10,378 nucleotides of DNA from JAJRXG01 sp964640065 (GTDB lineage: Bacteria; Bacteroidota; Bacteroidia; Chitinophagales; Saprospiraceae): positions 1 to 10,378 of the forward strand of contig CAZXIE010000128.1 in NCBI GenBank assembly GCA_964640065.1. Direction: 5' to 3'. The position numbers were made by a program, and so were the translations under genes. Positions 7,161 to 10,378 of the stretch are shown here, one piece after another; positions within the stretch are counted from its first letter, which is position 1; each line of letters opens with the position of its first letter. The notes under the pieces are model-generated. The model was not told the origin of the DNA. It worked only from the letters and a program-made list of their open reading frames with translations, and made no database searches.

Positions 7161-8165
7161 CTACTGAGGAGGAGTATGCACTACCGTAACACTTCTCAAA
7201 TATTGTTCAGAACAATTTTCGCATCTAACAACAACAGAATACAGAAAACTGAAAGTGTTTATATCAATGTCATAGTTGATAGAATGGGTGCTACCTGTGA
7301 CTGTATCTGGACCGAGCTGATTAACTATGATGGATCCTCCAACTGGTATCGTTCGCCAGTTAGTTGATACAATGGAACCGCCGGTAGGCTGGATAGGAGC
7401 TCTATGAATACTGATTTCATATAGCTCATCAACATCTGCCTCATTTATGAAAGAAACACTCACACCTGTTATATTAGATCCATTCGGTAATTGTAGCGGA
7501 GCTACTAGTTCTCCACTATCATCTGAAAATAGACCGCTTTGATATCTGACGTACCCGAATCCTCTACCAAGTCTTACTATCTCGACGTCTGAGCCATCTC
7601 CGTCACTTGCAGTGAACTGGGAGTATTGTATACGGTGGTCGAAGATCTGTCCTACATGAGTTGATATTTCACCTTGGTCATTGACGAAAAGAGGTCTTAA
7701 TACTCCAGATTGACTTTTTAAGGATTCTATAGAAACATCTCCATCCTCATCGATATTGAAGACTGGCTGATCTTGTAGTGTAATGTGAAATGAGTTGAGA
7801 TCTTGGATGCCATTTCGATATGCACTGAGACCAAGACCCCAAGTGCCGCTATGCAGTTCATTTCTTAATTTAAGAAGTGTATTGTCCTCACCGTTCTCAA
7901 GATTGCCAGTAAGTGATATTTCCGGATTGCCAAAATTAAAAAATTGATTGCCTACTAATGATATCCTGCGATCACCAACTATATCGTTCACGCCTAGGAT
8001 AGGCGATGTTGAAAATGGAAAAGAAACTGTCCCAGAGTTGATGATTATTCTATCGGAGGTCCCTTGCTTCATTCTGATATCATTGCTGTTGCTTTCGATT
8101 GATGGTTGTGCTAGCAAACCACAACATGTCAGGAATGGGATAAGAGCTAGAAGTAGGTATTTCAT
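7161..8165 (-). CDS. Secreted protein of unknown function, fibre-like
   Basis: 334 residues from ATG 8165; an upstream in-frame TTG at 8183 is less likely. Residues 1-20 (MKYLLLALIPFLTCCGLLAQ) are a clear signal peptide, possibly cleaved after LLAQ or nearby. The mature protein is rich in Ser, Asn, Asp, Gly and Ile/Val with alternating polar and hydrophobic residues, suggesting beta structure. The segment FNIDEDGDVSIESLKSQSGVLRPLFVNDQGEI (about 136-167) resembles the repeated shaft segments of Bacteroidota tail-fibre-like secreted proteins that often accompany S74 domains. No catalytic motif, membrane anchor or C-terminal sorting domain was recognised. A CENC motif (Cys315, Cys318) near the C-terminus may form a disulfide. 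It lies 40 bases downstream of the S74 protein gene and 69 bases upstream of the sensor kinase, in the same direction. It could be a structural partner of the S74 protein or a ligand for the sensor; both are guesses. Confidence 0.75.
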   Translation of the reverse strand: MKYLLLALIPFLTCCGLLAQPSIESNSNDIRMKQGTSDRIIINSGTVSFPFSTSPILGVNDIVGDRRISLVGNQFFNFGNPEISLTGNLENGEDNTLLKLRNELHSGTWGLGLSAYRNGIQDLNSFHITLQDQPVFNIDEDGDVSIESLKSQSGVLRPLFVNDQGEISTHVGQIFDHRIQYSQFTASDGDGSDVEIVRLGRGFGYVRYQSGLFSDDSGELVAPLQLPNGSNITGVSVSFINEADVDELYEISIHRAPIQPTGGSIVSTNWRTIPVGGSIIVNQLGPDTVTGSTHSINYDIDINTFSFLYSVVVRCENCSEQYLRSVTVVHTPPQ

Positions 8166-8205
8166 TTTAGGAGATTTGAGCAAGAGAGTTTTGAGTCTCA
8201 GTATT

Positions 8206-9189
8206 TTAATTTTCTAAAGCGTCTACTCTTGTTTGTAGTTTTTCTATAATCGTAATGAGTTTTGCTATTTGGTCTTCTTGATTTGAGATCTCATTTGCTT
8301 GCTCGTCGATTATATCTTGCTGCTCTTGCAATCCCTTCGTTATATGAGGAATCAAACCTATATAGTTCATCATTAAAGTTCTTTCACCATTTGGCTGGCG
8401 GATAGATGACACGAGATCTGGAAACACTTTTTGCACATCTTGCGCTAAGAAACCAGAGCTTTTTCTATCTGGATTTTTATCACTCCAGATATAGTGATAT
8501 TTCTTTGGTGATAGCTCCATGAGCCTGTTAAGAGAACTACCTACATCTGCAATGTTTTCTTTGAGTCTAGCATCAGATGCTGTCTGGAAGTCAGCATCAC
8601 TTCCGAAGGAGTATTTGTAGAATGCGGCTCCAGCGCCATCTTGAAAAGCAAAAGTCAGACAATCTTGGCAGTCAAACTGATCAGCGAAATCAATATTAAA
8701 GTCAAATTCAAACTCATCATATACACCTATATTCCATGAATAATCGACAGCTGAACCTTGATTTTTATTAACATGTTTAACTAGACTCAACATAGCGAAG
8801 GGTGATGAAGAAGGTACCCCGACGGGAGGATCAAGGAGGTCGCCATTATTGGCAAAGAATTGTGTTGTTTCCACATAAGCATCAAGCGTTATAGCTCCAT
8901 AGTTCCCTGCCGCATTGTTATCATTACTTGCAGCACGTATACTTACTGTTCTATCTCTATCTAGATTGTCGTCGTATCTAAAAAGACTGATATCGCTCCC
9001 ACGACCGAAGAGAAAGCTCGAATTAGCATTGATTTCAACGGTTTTAGTATTTTGAACCTTAAGATCTAAGTTAGACCAGTTATTAAAACTTGGATATACT
9101 TCAAATTGGGCGGATATATCGTCAGCACCGCAGAGTATAAGAAAGGTGCAAATCAGAGTGCCAAGGAGTTTCTTAGTTGGAGAATTCAT
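8206..9189 (-). CDS. Secreted tail-fibre-like protein with S74 auto-chaperone peptidase domain
   Basis: 327 residues from ATG 9189 (the frame extends upstream to TTG 9258 inside the LuxR gene, but that N-terminus is implausible). Residues 1-28 are a signal peptide (KKLLGTLICTFLILC, possible cleavage after DISAQ). Residues 30-200 are a beta-rich region with a CQDC pair (Cys174, Cys177). From residue 205 comes a Peptidase_S74 intramolecular chaperone domain: SDARLKENI with Ser205 and Lys210, the Ser-x4-Lys dyad seen in endosialidases and MYRF, then GFLAQDVQKVFPDLV (246-260) and NYIGLIPHITKGLQEQ. A heptad-like coiled coil closes the protein (about 283-327). In known S74 proteins this domain trimerises the chain and then cleaves itself off before the catalytic Ser. 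If so, a mature secreted trimer of about 175 residues is released. The partly promoter-like TATCTTTT (9212-9205, minus strand) lies just upstream, without a clear -33 box. Confidence 0.88.
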   Translation of the reverse strand: MNSPTKKLLGTLICTFLILCGADDISAQFEVYPSFNNWSNLDLKVQNTKTVEINANSSFLFGRGSDISLFRYDDNLDRDRTVSIRAASNDNNAAGNYGAITLDAYVETTQFFANNGDLLDPPVGVPSSSPFAMLSLVKHVNKNQGSAVDYSWNIGVYDEFEFDFNIDFADQFDCQDCLTFAFQDGAGAAFYKYSFGSDADFQTASDARLKENIADVGSSLNRLMELSPKKYHYIWSDKNPDRKSSGFLAQDVQKVFPDLVSSIRQPNGERTLMMNYIGLIPHITKGLQEQQDIIDEQANEISNQEDQIAKLITIIEKLQTRVDALEN

Positions 9190-9232
9190 TTGAAATGTAG
9201 TTTGAAAAGATAAATGGTGAAGAATTATTTGA

Positions 9233-9439
9233 TCATAAAACCAGCAACCTACTCTCAAAAGCTCTCCTCACTAATCCGGCTGTGTTCCTGGCATTCAGTT
9301 TTATTAATAGATTTTTGCGATGGGTTTGTACTGTCTCAGAACTGATATATAGCTGCTGTGCTATCTCTTTACTCGTTAGCTCATCTGCTATCATGCGAAG
9401 GATTTCTCTTTCTCTTTTCGTAGGTGTAGCTGTGACCAT
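9233..9439 (-). CDS. Stand-alone LuxR/GerE-type helix-turn-helix protein
   Basis: 68 residues from ATG 9439. It is almost entirely a LuxR/NarL-type DNA-binding domain: TKREREILRMIADELTSKEIA (scaffold and first HTH helices), then QQLYISSETVQTHRKNLLIKL (turn and recognition helix, residues 28-48) and ARNTAGLVRRAFES. There is no receiver or ligand-binding domain; the frame closes at a stop 13 codons upstream, with only YDLSSIKRNDTD between, so a longer protein would require a frameshift or loss. It could be a genuine small regulator or the remnant of a NarL-type response regulator; the intact HTH and conserved spacing favour a working gene. It is the first gene of the minus-strand cluster, 43 bases upstream of the S74 gene, and is probably co-transcribed with it. 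A LytTR-type half-site and a short palindrome lie upstream. Confidence 0.85.
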   Translation of the reverse strand: MVTATPTKREREILRMIADELTSKEIAQQLYISSETVQTHRKNLLIKLNARNTAGLVRRAFESRLLVL

Positions 9440-9477
9440 ATCAGTATCATTTCTTTTGATGCTACTAAGATCATATC

Positions 9478-9490
9478 AGAAGCTGCTTCT
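9478..9490. promoter_or_regulatory. 13-bp palindrome upstream of the LuxR-type gene, candidate operator
   Basis: AGAAGC-T-GCTTCT is a perfect dyad centred 45 bases upstream of the ATG of the LuxR-type protein; two further flanking pairs match beyond one mismatch on each side (9475-9493). LuxR/NarL-type proteins often bind short dyads, so this could be an autoregulatory site. A dyad of this size can also arise by chance in about 200 bases of intergenic DNA. Confidence 0.3.
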
Positions 9491-9505
9491 AATTGTTAAG
9501 ATGTG

Positions 9506-9541
9506 TGAAAGGAGGTTTTCATTGTGTGAGCGGTAAGATCT
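9506..9541 (-). promoter_or_regulatory. LytTR-type half-site upstream of the LuxR-S74 cluster
   Basis: The minus strand carries ACCGCTCA (9534-9527), an exact fit to the ACC(G/A)CT(C/T)A half-site found upstream of the LytTR regulator gene. The similarity extends further: 9527-9541 and 4031-4045 agree at 13 of 15 bases, including GGTAAGATCT. Exactly 21 bp away lies a degenerate second copy, TCCTTTCA (9513-9506), matching 5 of 8. This would let the LytTR regulator control the first genes of the cluster. I see no strong Bacteroidota promoter at a matching distance, so the assignment is tentative. Confidence 0.35.
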
Positions 9542-9606
9542 ATGGTGTCACTGACAGCACTGGCATCTCTGTCTTTGGGGCTAATCATGAAATATAGGAT
9601 GAGAAG

Positions 9607-9638
9607 GTTGGCGTCCCGATCTTATATAACTACCTTTA
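9607..9638 (+). promoter_or_regulatory. Candidate Bacteroidota promoter for pyrG
   Basis: GTTG (9607-9610), 20 bases, then TACCTTTA (9631-9638). This matches the Bacteroidota TTTG-N19-TAnnTTTG pattern at three of four -33 bases and all but the last -7 base. The transcription start would fall near 9645, giving a short leader of about 16 bases before the pyrG ATG. Confidence 0.5.
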
Positions 9639-9661
9639 CAAGCCTTAACGTTGCTGTCAAG

Positions 9662-10378
9662 ATGTCCAAATTTATATTCGTAACGGGAGGGGTTACATCA
9701 TCCTTAGGAAAAGGGATTATATCCGCATCCCTCGCCAAGCTACTACAAGCTAGAGGCCTTAAGGTCACCATCCAAAAGTTCGATCCTTATATCAATGTAG
9801 ATCCAGGTACGCTGAATCCATATGAGCATGGCGAATGCTATGTGACGGATGACGGTGCTGAGACAGACCTTGACCTTGGACACTATGAGAGATACCTTAA
9901 TATCAGTACCTCTCAAGCTAACAACGTCACCACTGGACGGATCTATCAGACGGTGATCAACAAAGAGCGTGAAGGTGCTTTCCTTGGTAAGACGGTACAA
10001 GTCGTACCTCACATCACTAATGAGATCAAAAGAAGGATTCGACTACTAGAGACCGCTGGAGAGTACGATGTCATCATTACAGAACTCGGAGGTACAGTAG
10101 GTGATATCGAGTCGTTACCATACTTAGAGGCAGTAAGACAGTTTCGCAATGAGCTGAAGGATAAAGAAAGTCTTGTTATACACCTGACACTGATACCATA
10201 TCTCAAAGCTGCAGGTGAGCATAAGACGAAGCCTACACAGCACTCTGTTAAAGAGTTGCAGATGGCAGGTATCATACCTGATGTGCTTGTCTGTCGTACA
10301 GAATCACATATCACAGAAGACATCAAGAAAAAACTTGCCCTCTTCTGTAATGTCTCTAAGGAACAGGTCATCGAAGCC
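9662..10378 (+). CDS. pyrG: CTP synthase, N-terminal part (cut by the window end)
   Basis: 239 codons from ATG 9662 run open to the window end; full-length enzymes have about 540 residues, so the end of the synthase domain and the whole glutamine amidotransferase domain lie outside. CTP synthase makes CTP from UTP, ATP and glutamine in the cytoplasm, the last step of de novo pyrimidine nucleotide synthesis. The synthase signatures are intact: MSKFIFVTGGVTSSLGKG with the ATP loop (residues 9-18, Lys17), QKFDPYINVDPGTLNPYEHGE (38-58), DDGAETDLDLGHYERY with the Mg-binding Asp71, ITELGGTVGDIES, and AAGEHKTKPTQHSVKEL. It is a housekeeping gene divergent from the LuxR-led cluster. The frame stays open for 40 codons upstream to ATG 9542, but homologues begin at MSKFIFVTGG and the candidate promoter lies inside that stretch. 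Confidence 0.97.
   Translation, partial: MSKFIFVTGGVTSSLGKGIISASLAKLLQARGLKVTIQKFDPYINVDPGTLNPYEHGECYVTDDGAETDLDLGHYERYLNISTSQANNVTTGRIYQTVINKEREGAFLGKTVQVVPHITNEIKRRIRLLETAGEYDVIITELGGTVGDIESLPYLEAVRQFRNELKDKESLVIHLTLIPYLKAAGEHKTKPTQHSVKELQMAGIIPDVLVCRTESHITEDIKKKLALFCNVSKEQVIEA

Noticed and set aside
9508..9515. Perfect AAAGGAGG Shine-Dalgarno-like sequence on the plus strand
   Set aside because: The only nearby start codon (GTG) is followed at once by TGA, and genes here do not use strong Shine-Dalgarno sites; the bases may instead be part of the degenerate LytTR half-site.
9542..9661. In-frame 40-codon N-terminal extension of pyrG starting at ATG 9542
   Set aside because: CTP synthases begin at MSKFIFVTGG or equivalent, the extension has no recognisable character, and the likely promoter (9607-9638) lies within it.
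9743..10371. Two minus-strand open frames (9743-10012 and 10009-10371)
   Set aside because: They lie wholly within the well-conserved pyrG coding sequence and encode no recognisable protein.

Overview
The window looks like chromosome of a Bacteroidota member, possibly a marine Saprospiria/Lewinella-like lineage; the class is a guess. The signs are a hybrid-style sensor with tandem Reg_prop propellers, a Y_Y_Y domain and a LytS-type kinase; S74 'tail fiber domain' secreted proteins; starts without Shine-Dalgarno sequences, several of them TTG or GTG; and promoter-like sequences fitting the Bacteroidota TTTG-N19/20-TAnnTTTG pattern. No RNA genes, insertion sequences or CRISPR arrays were seen, and no gene-free stretch exceeds about 220 bases.

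Left part, plus strand (1-3169): a 21-bp imperfect inverted repeat built from 11-bp-phased AATGT/ACATT boxes, then an exported protein with two retropepsin-like aspartic protease halves, a two-domain chromate transporter (chrA), and an arsenite S-adenosylmethyltransferase (arsM) of the type with a C-terminal extension ending in GGGCC. The last two form a small metal(loid)-handling pair.

Middle and right, minus strand (9439 to 3166): five same-direction genes with gaps of 43, 40, 69 and about 100 bases: a stand-alone LuxR-type HTH protein, a secreted S74 auto-chaperone protein, a secreted protein of unknown function, a large propeller sensor histidine kinase, and a LytTR response regulator. 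The last gene converges on arsM with overlapping stop codons. The gap between kinase and regulator holds a pair of ACC(G/A)CTTA direct repeats at a 21-bp period, directly upstream of a good Bacteroidota promoter. This agrees with the published E. coli YehT/BtsR-type LytTR site and suggests autoregulation. A further copy of the half-site lies upstream of the LuxR gene at the other end of the cluster. My inference is that the cluster is one regulon: the kinase senses an external or periplasmic signal, the LytTR regulator responds, and the surface or secreted proteins are among the outputs.

Right edge, plus strand (9662 to the window end): the N-terminal part of CTP synthase (pyrG), cut by the window, with its own candidate promoter, divergent from the LuxR-led cluster.
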